Below, piece after piece: positions 46,287 to 55,235 of a stretch of DNA of 64,000 nt (positions are counted from its first letter, which is position 1; each line of letters opens with the position of its first letter). Origin of the DNA: Clostridiales bacterium (GTDB lineage: Bacteria; Bacillota; Clostridia; Peptostreptococcales; Anaerovoracaceae); assembly GCA_012841925.1 (NCBI GenBank), contig DUTT01000058.1, forward strand, positions 1 to 64,000. Reading direction: 5' to 3'. Under the pieces are notes generated by a model. The model did not search any database. It had not been told where the DNA came from and was given only the letters and a program-made list of their open reading frames with translations. The position numbers and the translations under genes are program-made.

Positions 46287-47735
46287 ATGTTGCACATACT
46301 GTACATTGCAACGGAGTGCGCCCCTTTTGCAAAGAGCGGCGGGCTGGGTGACGTACTTGGCTCCCTTCCGCAGGCGATTGCAAAGGAGGGTATGCAGGTT
46401 TCCGTTCTGCTTCCGCTGTACGGTCAGATCAGCGAGTCGTTCAAAAACCGGATGGAGTTTGTCGATTCAATCGTCGTAACGCTGTCGTGGAGGAAACAGT
46501 ACGCTGGTCTGTTCCGGCTTCAGGAGGACGGTGTAACATATTATTTTGTAGATAATCGCTACTATTTTGAACGCGACGGATTGTACGGATCCTACGATGA
46601 CGGCGAGCGTTTCGCCTTCTTTTCGAAAGCGGCGCTCGAACTGCTTCCTCATCTGGATTCTTTCCCGGATATCCTGCACTGCAACGACTGGCAGACGGCG
46701 CTGGTGCCGGTGTACCTCAAGACGCTTTTTGCCGGGAGCAGGCAGTATAAAAGCCTGCGAACAGTCTTCACCATCCACAATATCGAATATCAGGGCAAGT
46801 ACGACCATGCCATGTTCGGAGATGTTCTGGGACTGTCTGAGCAGCACCGAAGCCTCGTGGACCTGTACGGACATATAAATTACATGAAAGGAGCCGTCGT
46901 CTGCTGCGACGCGCTGACAACCGTAAGCCCTACGTATGCCAGAGAAATTCGCTATCCGTTTTTCGGGCAGGGCATGGAATCGATCCTCAGAGAGAACGAG
47001 TACAAATTGCGGGGTATTCTCAACGGCATCGATAACGAGCTGTACGATCCTGCGACAGATTCGCATCTCGCAGCTAACTACGAAGCCGGATCGGCCGGGG
47101 AGAAACGCAGAAACAAACGGGCTCTTGCAGAGGAAACAGGGCTTGTACACCAGCCGAAGACACCGATGATCGGCATGGTGACCCGACTTGTGCGCCACAA
47201 AGGCCTCGATCTGGTCGAAGGTGTGTTCGAGGAGCTGATGCACCTGGACCTTACGCTCGTGATGCTCGGGACCGGCGACGCGGCCTACGAATCGTGGTTC
47301 CGGAACAAAGCACGACAGCACGCAGGCCGATTTGCCTTTATCTCCGCTTTTTCTGCGAGGCTGGCGAGCCGCATTTACGCGGGGGCGGACTTCTTCCTCA
47401 TGCCGTCGGTCAGCGAACCCTGCGGCTTGTCTCAGATGATCGCCCTTCGCTACGGTACGATTCCCATCGTTCGCAAGACAGGAGGCCTGTCGGACTCGAT
47501 CCGGCCGTTCTCATCTGCCGATGAAAGTGGAAACGGTTTTACATTCGAAACGATCAACGCGCACGACATGCTCGATGCTGTGCAGCGCGGTCTGGATGTG
47601 TTTCGCCAGGCAAAGCTCTGGAAAAAACTGATGGCCAATGCGTTTGAAAGCGATTTTAGCTGGACGAGATCTGCCGGCGAATACACAGGGCTTTACGAAA
47701 GCCTCGCTATAACAAACACCGACAAAAAGGGGTAA
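46287..47735 (+). CDS. glgA: Glycogen synthase (ADP-glucose)
   Basis: A 482-residue GT5 glycosyltransferase. FAKSGGLGDVLGSLP (KxGGL) binds ADP-glucose near residue 15; LHCNDWQTALVP and VFTIHNIEYQG are N-domain motifs; MPSVSEPCGLSQM is the C-terminal catalytic E-x7-E-like region. It extends alpha-1,4 chains using the ADP-glucose from GlgCD. Confidence 0.95.
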   Translation: MLHILYIATECAPFAKSGGLGDVLGSLPQAIAKEGMQVSVLLPLYGQISESFKNRMEFVDSIVVTLSWRKQYAGLFRLQEDGVTYYFVDNRYYFERDGLYGSYDDGERFAFFSKAALELLPHLDSFPDILHCNDWQTALVPVYLKTLFAGSRQYKSLRTVFTIHNIEYQGKYDHAMFGDVLGLSEQHRSLVDLYGHINYMKGAVVCCDALTTVSPTYAREIRYPFFGQGMESILRENEYKLRGILNGIDNELYDPATDSHLAANYEAGSAGEKRRNKRALAEETGLVHQPKTPMIGMVTRLVRHKGLDLVEGVFEELMHLDLTLVMLGTGDAAYESWFRNKARQHAGRFAFISAFSARLASRIYAGADFFLMPSVSEPCGLSQMIALRYGTIPIVRKTGGLSDSIRPFSSADESGNGFTFETINAHDMLDAVQRGLDVFRQAKLWKKLMANAFESDFSWTRSAGEYTGLYESLAITNTDKKG

Positions 47736-47737
47736 GC

Positions 47738-50212
47738 ATGAAAACTACGAACAACATCGTCACACTGCGCACGGCCGCAGAGATTCAGCAGGCAATCCGC
47801 AATCACCTGCAGCGTCACTTCGGACGCGGTGCGGATACGGCCACGCGCAGGCAAATGTACATTGCGACTTGTACGGCGCTCCGGGATATCATGACAGAGC
47901 AGTGGATGGCTCATCACTGCGACGAGCCGGGTCACGAGGAAAAGGAAGTCATCTATCTGTCCATGGAGTTTTTGCCCGGGACATCGCTTCGGAATAATCT
48001 GTTCAACACAGGCCTGACTGATTTATTTCAGGAAGCAGTCAAAGAATTCGGATTTGACCTGGAGCAACTGGAAGAAATCGAACCGGACGCCGGTCTGGGT
48101 AACGGGGGACTTGGAAGGCTCGCTTCGTGCTTTCTCGATGCGCTCGCAACACAGAGGATTTTCGGGCACGGCATGTCGATTTGCTACGAATACGGCATCT
48201 TTAAGCAGAAGATTCACAACGGCAGACAAGAGGAGCTGCCGGATGACTGGTTGAACCTGGGCGATGTCTGGCTCGTCCATAAAGACGAGGAAGCTGAGGA
48301 AGTGCATTTCGGGGGACAGCTCGAAGAAGTGTGGGGGGCAGACGGTAAGTTGAGAATCGTCCACACGGGTTATACGACGGTCATCGCTCTCCCGAGAGAT
48401 ATGCTAATCAGCGGCTACCGCAGCCCGCTGCTCAACACGCTGCGCCTGTGGTCCTCCACATCGCCCATCACCATCGATATGAAGTTGTTTGCGGAAGGGA
48501 AATACATCCAGTCCATGGAGGAAAAGCACATGGCGGAAGTGATTTCCAAGATCCTGTACCCGGAAGATGCCCACAGGGAAGGGAAGCTTCTGCGCTTAAA
48601 GCAGCAGTACTTTTTTATATCCGCTTCCATGCAATACCTCGTCAAGAAGCACTACAGGCAGTACGGGACGCTGGACAACTTTGAGGACAAGCTGGCCATT
48701 CACATCAACGATACGCATCCGACACTCGCCATTCCCGAATTGATCCGCATTTTCGTCGACGATTTCGACATGGACTGGGACGTGGCGTGGGACAAGGTGC
48801 GCGCCTGCATTTCGTACACGAATCACACCGTGATGCCCGAAGCGCTCGAGCGTTGGCCGGAGGAGCTGTTTCGAGAAACGCTGCCGAGGATCCACTCGCT
48901 CATCCTGGAGATCAACCGGAGACAGAACATCCGGCTGGCGGATGCGTTCCAGGGCGAGGAGGAGCTCCGCAACGACATGGCCATCCTGTCGCAGGGCGAA
49001 GTGCGCATGGCCAATCTCTGCGTAGAAGCGGCGCACACGGTCAACGGTGTATCGGAGCTGCACAGCTCGATCATCCGCGATCAGCTGTTTGCGGGATTCG
49101 CACGGGAAAAACCGGAAAAGTTTACGGGCGTTACGAACGGTATCGCCTACCGCAGGTGGCTGGCTCAGGCTAATCCGGATCTGTGCGACTTGCTCGACGA
49201 GCTGATCGGTGAAGGATACCGCTGCGACGCTTCGCTCCTGGAAGGTCTGAGAGCGCATGCTGACGACGAAGCCGTGTTGCGTCGACTGCAGGCCATAAAA
49301 AGAGAGAACAAGCAACGGCTGGCAGCTTATGTACAAGAGAAAAACGGTGTTGCGCTGGACTGCGACTCCATCTTCGACGTGCAGGTGAAGAGGCTGCACG
49401 AATACAAGCGTCAGCTGTTAAATCTGATTCATATTCTGCACCTGTACGATCGCATTAAGAACGACCCGCATGCGGATATTTATCCCAGAACGTTTTTCTT
49501 TGCAGCCAAATCCGCAGCGGGCTATCATATGGCAAAGGAGATTATCCGTCTGGCAAATGCGATTTCAGCCATGCTCGAAAAGGATCCGGCCGTGCGAGAT
49601 CGACTTCGAGTCGTCTTCTTAGAAAATTACTCCGTCTCCCTTTCTGAACGGATTATGCCGGCATCCGAAGTGTCTGAACAGATTTCGCTCGCCGGAAAAG
49701 AAGCGTCCGGAACCGGCAACATGAAGCTGATGATCAACGGAGCGCTTACCCTCGGAACGCTCGACGGAGCCAATGTGGAAATCCGCAGGCAGGTCGGGGA
49801 CGACAATATGTTTTTATTCGGCATGACCGCCGAGGAAGTCGATGCGCTTACGGAAAGCGGCCTGTACGATTCGTGGGATCTGAGGCATCGTGATGCTGAC
49901 TTATCTTCCATAATGCGTATGCTGTCCGGCCGAATCGACGGATCACGCTTTTCCGATGTGTTCCATTCGTTGACGGCGAGTGGGAACGGAAGTGCTGATA
50001 CATACTACGTACTCAGAGATTTTGCATCCTACCGCGACGCTCAGCTGCGGGTCGAGCATGCGTATCGCGATCCGATCCGCTGGAACCGCATGTCGCTGCA
50101 CAATATCGCAGGTGCAGGGTTCTTTGCGGCCGACCGGGCAATCTGCGAATATGCAGACCGCATCTGGCGTGTACTACCGCTCGAGCAGGGAGCTTTCAAT
50201 GATTCTATATGA
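47738..50212 (+). CDS. glgP: Glycogen/starch phosphorylase
   Basis: An 824-residue GT35 enzyme that releases glucose-1-phosphate from glycogen. The pyridoxal phosphate site is in EASGTGNMKLMINGALTLGT, and GLGNGGLGRLASCFLDALAT is the conserved N-terminal stretch. Length is normal. Having glgP in the synthesis operon suggests rapid turnover. Its end overlaps the next gene by 14 bases. Confidence 0.96.
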   Translation: MKTTNNIVTLRTAAEIQQAIRNHLQRHFGRGADTATRRQMYIATCTALRDIMTEQWMAHHCDEPGHEEKEVIYLSMEFLPGTSLRNNLFNTGLTDLFQEAVKEFGFDLEQLEEIEPDAGLGNGGLGRLASCFLDALATQRIFGHGMSICYEYGIFKQKIHNGRQEELPDDWLNLGDVWLVHKDEEAEEVHFGGQLEEVWGADGKLRIVHTGYTTVIALPRDMLISGYRSPLLNTLRLWSSTSPITIDMKLFAEGKYIQSMEEKHMAEVISKILYPEDAHREGKLLRLKQQYFFISASMQYLVKKHYRQYGTLDNFEDKLAIHINDTHPTLAIPELIRIFVDDFDMDWDVAWDKVRACISYTNHTVMPEALERWPEELFRETLPRIHSLILEINRRQNIRLADAFQGEEELRNDMAILSQGEVRMANLCVEAAHTVNGVSELHSSIIRDQLFAGFAREKPEKFTGVTNGIAYRRWLAQANPDLCDLLDELIGEGYRCDASLLEGLRAHADDEAVLRRLQAIKRENKQRLAAYVQEKNGVALDCDSIFDVQVKRLHEYKRQLLNLIHILHLYDRIKNDPHADIYPRTFFFAAKSAAGYHMAKEIIRLANAISAMLEKDPAVRDRLRVVFLENYSVSLSERIMPASEVSEQISLAGKEASGTGNMKLMINGALTLGTLDGANVEIRRQVGDDNMFLFGMTAEEVDALTESGLYDSWDLRHRDADLSSIMRMLSGRIDGSRFSDVFHSLTASGNGSADTYYVLRDFASYRDAQLRVEHAYRDPIRWNRMSLHNIAGAGFFAADRAICEYADRIWRVLPLEQGAFNDSI

Positions 50213-51983
50213 TCCGTTACAGCCGGCGCACAAATCGCCGTCCGGTGCGGTGACCGTGCTTCAATCGGTTTCCTTTAACGTCGACCTGCTGCGCGACTAC
50301 GAATCATTTTATCCGATCGTTCTGTCGGTTCGCAAAGAGGACGGTCCGTGGTGCGACTATGCGTGCATCGAACAGGAGCGAAGCGTTCACGGCATGAAGC
50401 GCATCGGCACAGTGTGGGAAGCGCCCGAACCCGGCATCTACTTCTATAAATTTCAAGCGCTGCGCGCGGACGGATCCGTGGCGGATGCAAGTTCTGTATA
50501 TCAGCAAACAGTTTACAAAAAACAATTCACGACGCCCAATTGGTTGCGCGGCGCGCTCATGTACCAGATTTTTCCCGACCGCTATCGAAGGTCTGGAAAG
50601 ACGCCCGTGCCACTGCAAAACAAGCGCTGGGTGCTCCGGGACGACTGGGGTGGAGATCCGGTAGCCGGTCCGGATGAACAAGGGATCGTTCAGAACAACG
50701 ACTTCTTCGGGGGCGACCTGAAGGGCATAGAAGAAAGTCTGCCATATCTGGAAGAACTCGGAGTGAGCGTCATCTATCTCAATCCCATTTTTCAAGCGTT
50801 TTCCAACCATCGGTACGATACGGCCGACTACATGAAAATTGACCCTCTGCTGGGCACGAACGAAGACTTTGAAAAGCTATGCCTGTGCGCAAGGCAGCGA
50901 GGTATCCGCATCGTGTTAGACGGCGTCTTTAACCATACGGGCAGCCATAGCCGCTATTTTAATAAAGACGGTGCTTTCGATGATACGGGGGCCTACGAAA
51001 GCAGAGAGTCTCCCTACTACGACTGGTACACGTTTCACTCCTGGCCGGACGAATACGCGAGTTGGTGGGGCATCGACACGCTTCCGAGCCTGAACGAAAG
51101 TCATCCGGATGTGCTGGATTTTTTTATACGCGATGCCGACTCGGTGATCGCACACTGGCTGCGCCTGGGTGCCGCGGGGTTTCGTCTCGATGTAGCGGAC
51201 GAGTTGCCGGATGTTTTTCTCGATGCGCTCAGAGCGCGCGTCAAGTCGATCGACCCGGATGCCTGCATCATCGGTGAAGTCTGGGAGGATGCGTCGAATA
51301 AAATCTCATACGGACAGCGGAGGCGCTACCTGATCGGCGATCAGCTCGATACGGTCATGAATTATCCTTTCAAAGACGGCATCATCGGATTTCTGAACGG
51401 CAGGATCAGCGGTTCAGAACTGGCATGGCGGATCCGGACGCTGCAGCAGCACTATCCTAAGCCGGCGTTTGAGACGCTGATGAATATTCTCGGAACGCAC
51501 GATACGCCGCGCATCCGAACGGTTCTCGAAGAAGGTTCGACCGAAGAGGAGTGCAGGGATAAGTTATTCTGCGCACAGATGATCTGGGCGATGCTGCCGG
51601 GGACGGCCTGTCTGTATTACGGCGATGAGATCGGAATGAAAGGCGGACGGGATCCCATGAACCGCCGGTGTTTCGAACCGGATCGGGCGGATCGGCTCAT
51701 TGCCGACCACGTTAAACGCCTGCTGGCATTTCGCAAGTCCGTTGCAGGACTCGGCCGGATGGATCTGACAAGCGTACACGGTGACGAAGATACGCTCTAT
51801 TTTAATCGTGAAGGGGATGACGGCGAATTGTTCGTCGCCGTTCACAGAGGGAGCGGCTGCTGGGAAAAGGTCATTGGAAACACAGCTGAGCGCATGATTG
51901 TAAGCGGTTGTGCCAGTATAAAGAAAGAGAAGCTCGCACTGCAGGGGTATGCTTCGGCAGCGTTATACTTTCGAAAGATATGA
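50199..51983 (+). CDS. GH13 alpha-amylase family enzyme (neopullulanase/cyclomaltodextrinase type)
   Basis: A 594-residue glycosidase with an N-terminal beta domain of about 120 residues (CBM34-like). The GH13 regions are DGVFNHTG (I), GFRLDVADE (II, catalytic Asp), GEVWED (III, catalytic Glu) and LGTHDTPR (IV). No signal peptide is seen, so it probably acts on internal maltodextrin or glycogen. ATG at 50199 inside the end of glgP is chosen; the open frame extends much further upstream but only as overlap of glgP. The 3' end overlaps the convergent DUF1836 gene by 21 bases. Confidence 0.88.
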   Translation: MILYDPLQPAHKSPSGAVTVLQSVSFNVDLLRDYESFYPIVLSVRKEDGPWCDYACIEQERSVHGMKRIGTVWEAPEPGIYFYKFQALRADGSVADASSVYQQTVYKKQFTTPNWLRGALMYQIFPDRYRRSGKTPVPLQNKRWVLRDDWGGDPVAGPDEQGIVQNNDFFGGDLKGIEESLPYLEELGVSVIYLNPIFQAFSNHRYDTADYMKIDPLLGTNEDFEKLCLCARQRGIRIVLDGVFNHTGSHSRYFNKDGAFDDTGAYESRESPYYDWYTFHSWPDEYASWWGIDTLPSLNESHPDVLDFFIRDADSVIAHWLRLGAAGFRLDVADELPDVFLDALRARVKSIDPDACIIGEVWEDASNKISYGQRRRYLIGDQLDTVMNYPFKDGIIGFLNGRISGSELAWRIRTLQQHYPKPAFETLMNILGTHDTPRIRTVLEEGSTEEECRDKLFCAQMIWAMLPGTACLYYGDEIGMKGGRDPMNRRCFEPDRADRLIADHVKRLLAFRKSVAGLGRMDLTSVHGDEDTLYFNREGDDGELFVAVHRGSGCWEKVIGNTAERMIVSGCASIKKEKLALQGYASAALYFRKI

Positions 51984-52475
51984 ATCCCTGGAAAAACAGG
52001 TGCATGCAAACGACAGTGCGACGGTACGCAGCAGATACTGCGCATCAGTCCGGTCGCCCCGCGCAGGAAACCCGCTGCCGGTATACACCGCTTCCACCGC
52101 CTGCTCAACGGTGTCGCAAAAGCGATCGTACGAAGTTCCCGGTGTATTGACTTCCAGAGCCAGGTGAATCAGCTTTGCGATGTCCTGCATGCTGTAGACG
52201 GTTTTCAATATGCAGATTGCAAACAGAGATGCGACCGCCAGGCGGTCGTATTTTTTGTTGACAGGGGCGGCGATGACGCCTTGCTTCACGTAGTTATTAA
52301 CCATCGTCTTCGTCATCAGCGGTTTATCATCGGTGTAAAAGGATTCTTCGAGCCAGAGCGCAAGAAGAGACAGGACCTGTTCGATGTACAGGTCGATGTC
52401 CGGCAGTTCCTCCCAGCGCGGAAGCTGCACGCTGCGCGCAGGCGTTGATGTGAGTTGAGCAGGTTGCTTTTCCAT
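51963..52475 (-). CDS. DUF1836 protein (putative regulator)
   Basis: A 170-residue protein matching the DUF1836 family: LPRWEELPDIDLYIEQV near the N-terminus and MTKTMVNNYVKQGVI in a MerR-like helix-turn-helix. Such proteins are thought to be transcription factors; the target is unknown. ATG at 52475 is chosen with low certainty because no ribosome binding site stands close to it; a TTG at 52493 is the alternative. It is divergent from the acyl-CoA ligase gene. Confidence 0.65.
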   Translation of the reverse strand: MEKQPAQLTSTPARSVQLPRWEELPDIDLYIEQVLSLLALWLEESFYTDDKPLMTKTMVNNYVKQGVIAAPVNKKYDRLAVASLFAICILKTVYSMQDIAKLIHLALEVNTPGTSYDRFCDTVEQAVEAVYTGSGFPARGDRTDAQYLLRTVALSFACTCFSRDSYLSKV

Positions 52476-52513
52476 GACCGAATCGTAACACAAACCTCAG
52501 AAGCGGTCAACGA

Positions 52514-52542
52514 TTGACACTGCACCGGCCTCCTGTTAATAT
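52514..52542 (+). promoter_or_regulatory. Promoter of the acyl-CoA ligase gene
   Basis: A perfect -35 TTGACA, a 17-base spacer and -10 TAATAT, 62 bases before the start at 52605. Confidence 0.75.
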
Positions 52543-52604
52543 AGTTTCGTTCACCAGATAACATTGTATTCAAAACAACATGAATGAAATTCAGGAGGCA
52601 GTAT

Positions 52605-54353
52605 ATGAACGATGGTTCCAGGCTTTATCCGGCGGTAGAATACGACGACATACGTCAGCTGATGGAGGCAGCCTTCCTCGAACATGCAGACAGAACGGCT
52701 TTTATTCTAAAGCGAAAGACAGCTGCAGGAATCGAATACGAGTCGATTTCCTACGAACGGTTCGGATCTGACATCCGCGCATTGGCAACGGCCTTGATCC
52801 AGAGAGGGTATGCGGGAAAAAGAATTGCGATGATCGGTAAAAACAGCTACCCGTGGATTGCAGGTTTTTTTGCGGGTTTGCTGGGTGGACTCATTGTCGT
52901 ACCTTTAGACCGTGGCCTTCCTCAGGAGGAAATCGTATCGTGTCTGCGCCGCAGCAGGACTGATATTGTGCTCTACGATGCAGAGCACAGCGAACAGATC
53001 GAAGCCATCCGGCAGCACGGCGATCTGAATGTAAATCTGTACATCCCCATGGAGCGCTGCGGCGAGGCTACCGCTTTCCAGGACCTCGTGGAGGAAGGCA
53101 TGCTGCTTCGTTCGCAACCGTCCGAATCATGCGAAGCCTACGACCGGCTGCACATCGATCCCGACATCATGAGCCTCATCCTGTTTACGTCCGGTACGAC
53201 ATCCGCTTCGAAAGCGGTGATGCTCTCCCAGCGGAACATCGCTTCGAACATCTACGCGCTCACGCAGTGCGAAGCAATTTACCCGACCGACGTCAACCTG
53301 GCGTTCCTGCCGTTTCATCATACGTTCAGCTCCACCGGCATCACATTCATCCTGACGCGCGGCGCGACGAACGTGTTCTGCGATGGCCTTAAGTATATCG
53401 CACAAAACTTAAAGGAATATAAAGTTTCCGTATTCATCTGTGTTCCGCTCATTCTTGAGGCGATGTATAAGAAAATATTTCTGGAAGCTAAAAAGCAGGG
53501 AAAAGATGCACTTCTTTGCCGCATGCTCAAGATTTCTTCTGCATTGAACCGGGCAGGCATCGATATCAGGCGAAAACTGTTCCGGTCGGTGATCGATCAG
53601 CTTGGAGGACATCTGCGATTTGCAATCAGCGGCGCTGCCGCCATCTCTCCGGAAGTTGCAAAAGGATTTAACGATTTGGGGATTCTCACCGTACAGGGGT
53701 ACGGACTGACGGAGACGTCGCCGGTGCTCACGGCGGAAAATGCAAAGAATATCCGAACCGGGTCTGTCGGCATACCCATGAGCAATGTCGAAATCGAAAT
53801 ACGAGATCCGGACGAACACGGAGTCGGCGAAGTCGTCGCGCGCGGACCGAATGTGATGCTCGGCTACTACGAAGATCCGGGCGAGACCGATAAGGTGTTG
53901 CGGGACGGCTGGTTTTACACCGGGGACCTGGGCTACATCGACCGCGACGGATTCCTGTTCTTAAGCGGTCGTAAAAAAAATGTCATCGTCCAGAAAAGCG
54001 GGAAGAATGTATTTCCGGAAGAAATCGAACTTCTGCTGAACCGTCTCGATTATCTGGATGAATCTATGGTGTTCGGCTGGGAGAAGGGTGACGATCTGGT
54101 CGTGAGCGCAAAGCTTGTGTACGACGAGGCGACCGTGTTGGATCTCCTGCCTCAATATAAAGGGTCCGACGGCCTGGACGTGGAGCGATTCCGGACACAC
54201 GTACAAAAGGACATCGACGACATCAATGCATCGCTTCCCGTACACAAACAGATTAGGAGGCTCATACTGGGCGATGAGCCGACCGTCAAAACGACGACGG
54301 CTAAAATTAAACGCCACGAGGAGATTAAAAAAATCGGAGCGTTTCGGGAATAA
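52605..54353 (+). CDS. AMP-dependent acyl-CoA synthetase/ligase (FadD-like)
   Basis: A 582-residue adenylate-forming enzyme, most like long-chain fatty acid-CoA ligases. The phosphate loop reads LFTSGTTSASKAVMLSQ, with Ser and Ala in place of the usual Gly-x-Pro-Lys-Gly pattern. YGLTETSPV, YTGDLGYIDRDGFLFLSGR and the C-terminal TTTAKIKRHEE (with the catalytic lysine) are regular. ATG at 52605 follows AGGAGG at six bases; an upstream ATG would add seven residues without a ribosome binding site. The substrate is not known. It stands alone between a strong promoter and a terminator. Confidence 0.8.
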   Translation: MNDGSRLYPAVEYDDIRQLMEAAFLEHADRTAFILKRKTAAGIEYESISYERFGSDIRALATALIQRGYAGKRIAMIGKNSYPWIAGFFAGLLGGLIVVPLDRGLPQEEIVSCLRRSRTDIVLYDAEHSEQIEAIRQHGDLNVNLYIPMERCGEATAFQDLVEEGMLLRSQPSESCEAYDRLHIDPDIMSLILFTSGTTSASKAVMLSQRNIASNIYALTQCEAIYPTDVNLAFLPFHHTFSSTGITFILTRGATNVFCDGLKYIAQNLKEYKVSVFICVPLILEAMYKKIFLEAKKQGKDALLCRMLKISSALNRAGIDIRRKLFRSVIDQLGGHLRFAISGAAAISPEVAKGFNDLGILTVQGYGLTETSPVLTAENAKNIRTGSVGIPMSNVEIEIRDPDEHGVGEVVARGPNVMLGYYEDPGETDKVLRDGWFYTGDLGYIDRDGFLFLSGRKKNVIVQKSGKNVFPEEIELLLNRLDYLDESMVFGWEKGDDLVVSAKLVYDEATVLDLLPQYKGSDGLDVERFRTHVQKDIDDINASLPVHKQIRRLILGDEPTVKTTTAKIKRHEEIKKIGAFRE

Positions 54354-54384
54354 CAGACGAATTAAGAATCGTTAAGACAAACAA

Positions 54385-54409
54385 AAGGACGGCTTATGAG
54401 GCCGTCCTT
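54385..54409. terminator. Bidirectional terminator between the acyl-CoA ligase gene and rpmB
   Basis: AAGGACGGC and GCCGTCCTT form a 9-bp stem with a 7-base loop. On the minus strand it is followed by TTTGTTTGTCTT, a good tail for rpmB; on the plus strand the tail is TGTCTGTGTC. Confidence 0.8.
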
Positions 54410-54431
54410 GTCTGTGTCGCATCTACAGCAG

Positions 54432-54623
54432 CTAAATGACCCGGGTGACTTTTCCGGAACGGATGCACCGAGTGCACACGCTCTTGCGTCTCACGGTTCC
54501 GCCTTCGTTGACTTTGACTGGTTGGATATTGGCATTCCACTTTCTTCTCGTATGCCTGTTGGAGTGGGAAACGTTGTTGCCCGATGCGGGGCCCTTTCCA
54601 CAAATATCACATTTTCTGGCCAA
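54432..54623 (-). CDS. rpmB: 50S ribosomal protein L28
   Basis: A 63-residue ribosomal protein. [19 protein letters not shown] is the typical L28 start, and CxxC pairs (Cys in KCDIC and SVCTRC) form a zinc site. TTG at 54623 is chosen because AAGGAGG lies eight bases before it; the GTG at 54632 would overlap the ribosome binding site. In many Clostridia rpmB is divergent from yloU exactly as here. Confidence 0.95.
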   Translation of the reverse strand: MARKCDICGKGPASGNNVSHSNRHTRRKWNANIQPVKVNEGGTVRRKSVCTRCIRSGKVTRVI

Positions 54624-54706
54624 CTCCTGCACCTCCTTCCGTAATCGACTGCTCTTGATATCTCAAAAAGGAGGCTCCTGCCTTCTTTCGATTTCAAACA
54701 AAAGTA

Positions 54707-54736
54707 AGTATAGCACGAACATTCTCGTTTGTGCAA
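54707..54736 (-). promoter_or_regulatory. Promoter of rpmB
   Basis: On the minus strand -35 TTGCAC, an 18-base spacer and -10 TATACT preceded by TGC (extended -10). Confidence 0.65.
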
Positions 54737-54762
54737 GTTTATTTAGCGATATTTTAAATGTG

Positions 54763-54771
54763 TGGTAAAAT
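54763..54771 (+). promoter_or_regulatory. Extended -10 promoter of yloU-recG
   Basis: TGG-TAAAAT, 41 bases before the ATG at 54813. The -35 (TTAGCG at 54743) is weak. The divergent rpmB promoter lies within 30 bases. Confidence 0.5.
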
Positions 54772-54812
54772 AGTGCAAACGAAGCCGCGTTGTCGAATAG
54801 CAGAGGTGTTTT

Positions 54813-55235
54813 ATGTTGCACAGGGAAGTCAATCGGTACGGTGCTATCAGCATCGATCGTGCGGTCGTGGACGGCTGGATCGATCAGGTATTCGCCGCCC
54901 ATCGCGATAAGGTGTGGCTGGCTCATTACCGGGGAACTGTTTCCGATGTGATGATTCGCATCGGAAACATCGATGCGCTGGCCGAAAGCGATGTGCTCTT
55001 TACAGAAAAAGGCTTGTTCGTGCGGCTGTACATCGTGCTCCGGTTTGGATGCAGCATACGGGAGGTTACAACCGATCTCATGGACGGGCTGGCCGATTAT
55101 CTGACGAACTATCTGGAGCTCCCAATCGACAACATCGAAGTGATCGTGACGGGCATGCTTTCAAAAAACATTGCAAAAAGACACGTAAAAAAAGATTACC
55201 GCTCGCTTCTCAACAGCCGGGCAGGTTTGCGATGA
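54813..55235 (+). CDS. yloU: Asp23/Gls24-family envelope stress protein (YloU-like)
   Basis: A 140-residue protein of the Asp23/Gls24 (DUF322) family. YGAISIDRAVVDGWIDQV at the N-terminus and the central VRLYIVLRFGCSIREVTTDL stretch are typical. Its role is not settled; family members link to envelope homeostasis. In most Firmicutes yloU is followed by the fatty-acid kinase-like yloV/DAK gene before recG. Here its stop overlaps the recG start by four bases, so that gene is missing from this place. Confidence 0.75.
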   Translation: MLHREVNRYGAISIDRAVVDGWIDQVFAAHRDKVWLAHYRGTVSDVMIRIGNIDALAESDVLFTEKGLFVRLYIVLRFGCSIREVTTDLMDGLADYLTNYLELPIDNIEVIVTGMLSKNIAKRHVKKDYRSLLNSRAGLR

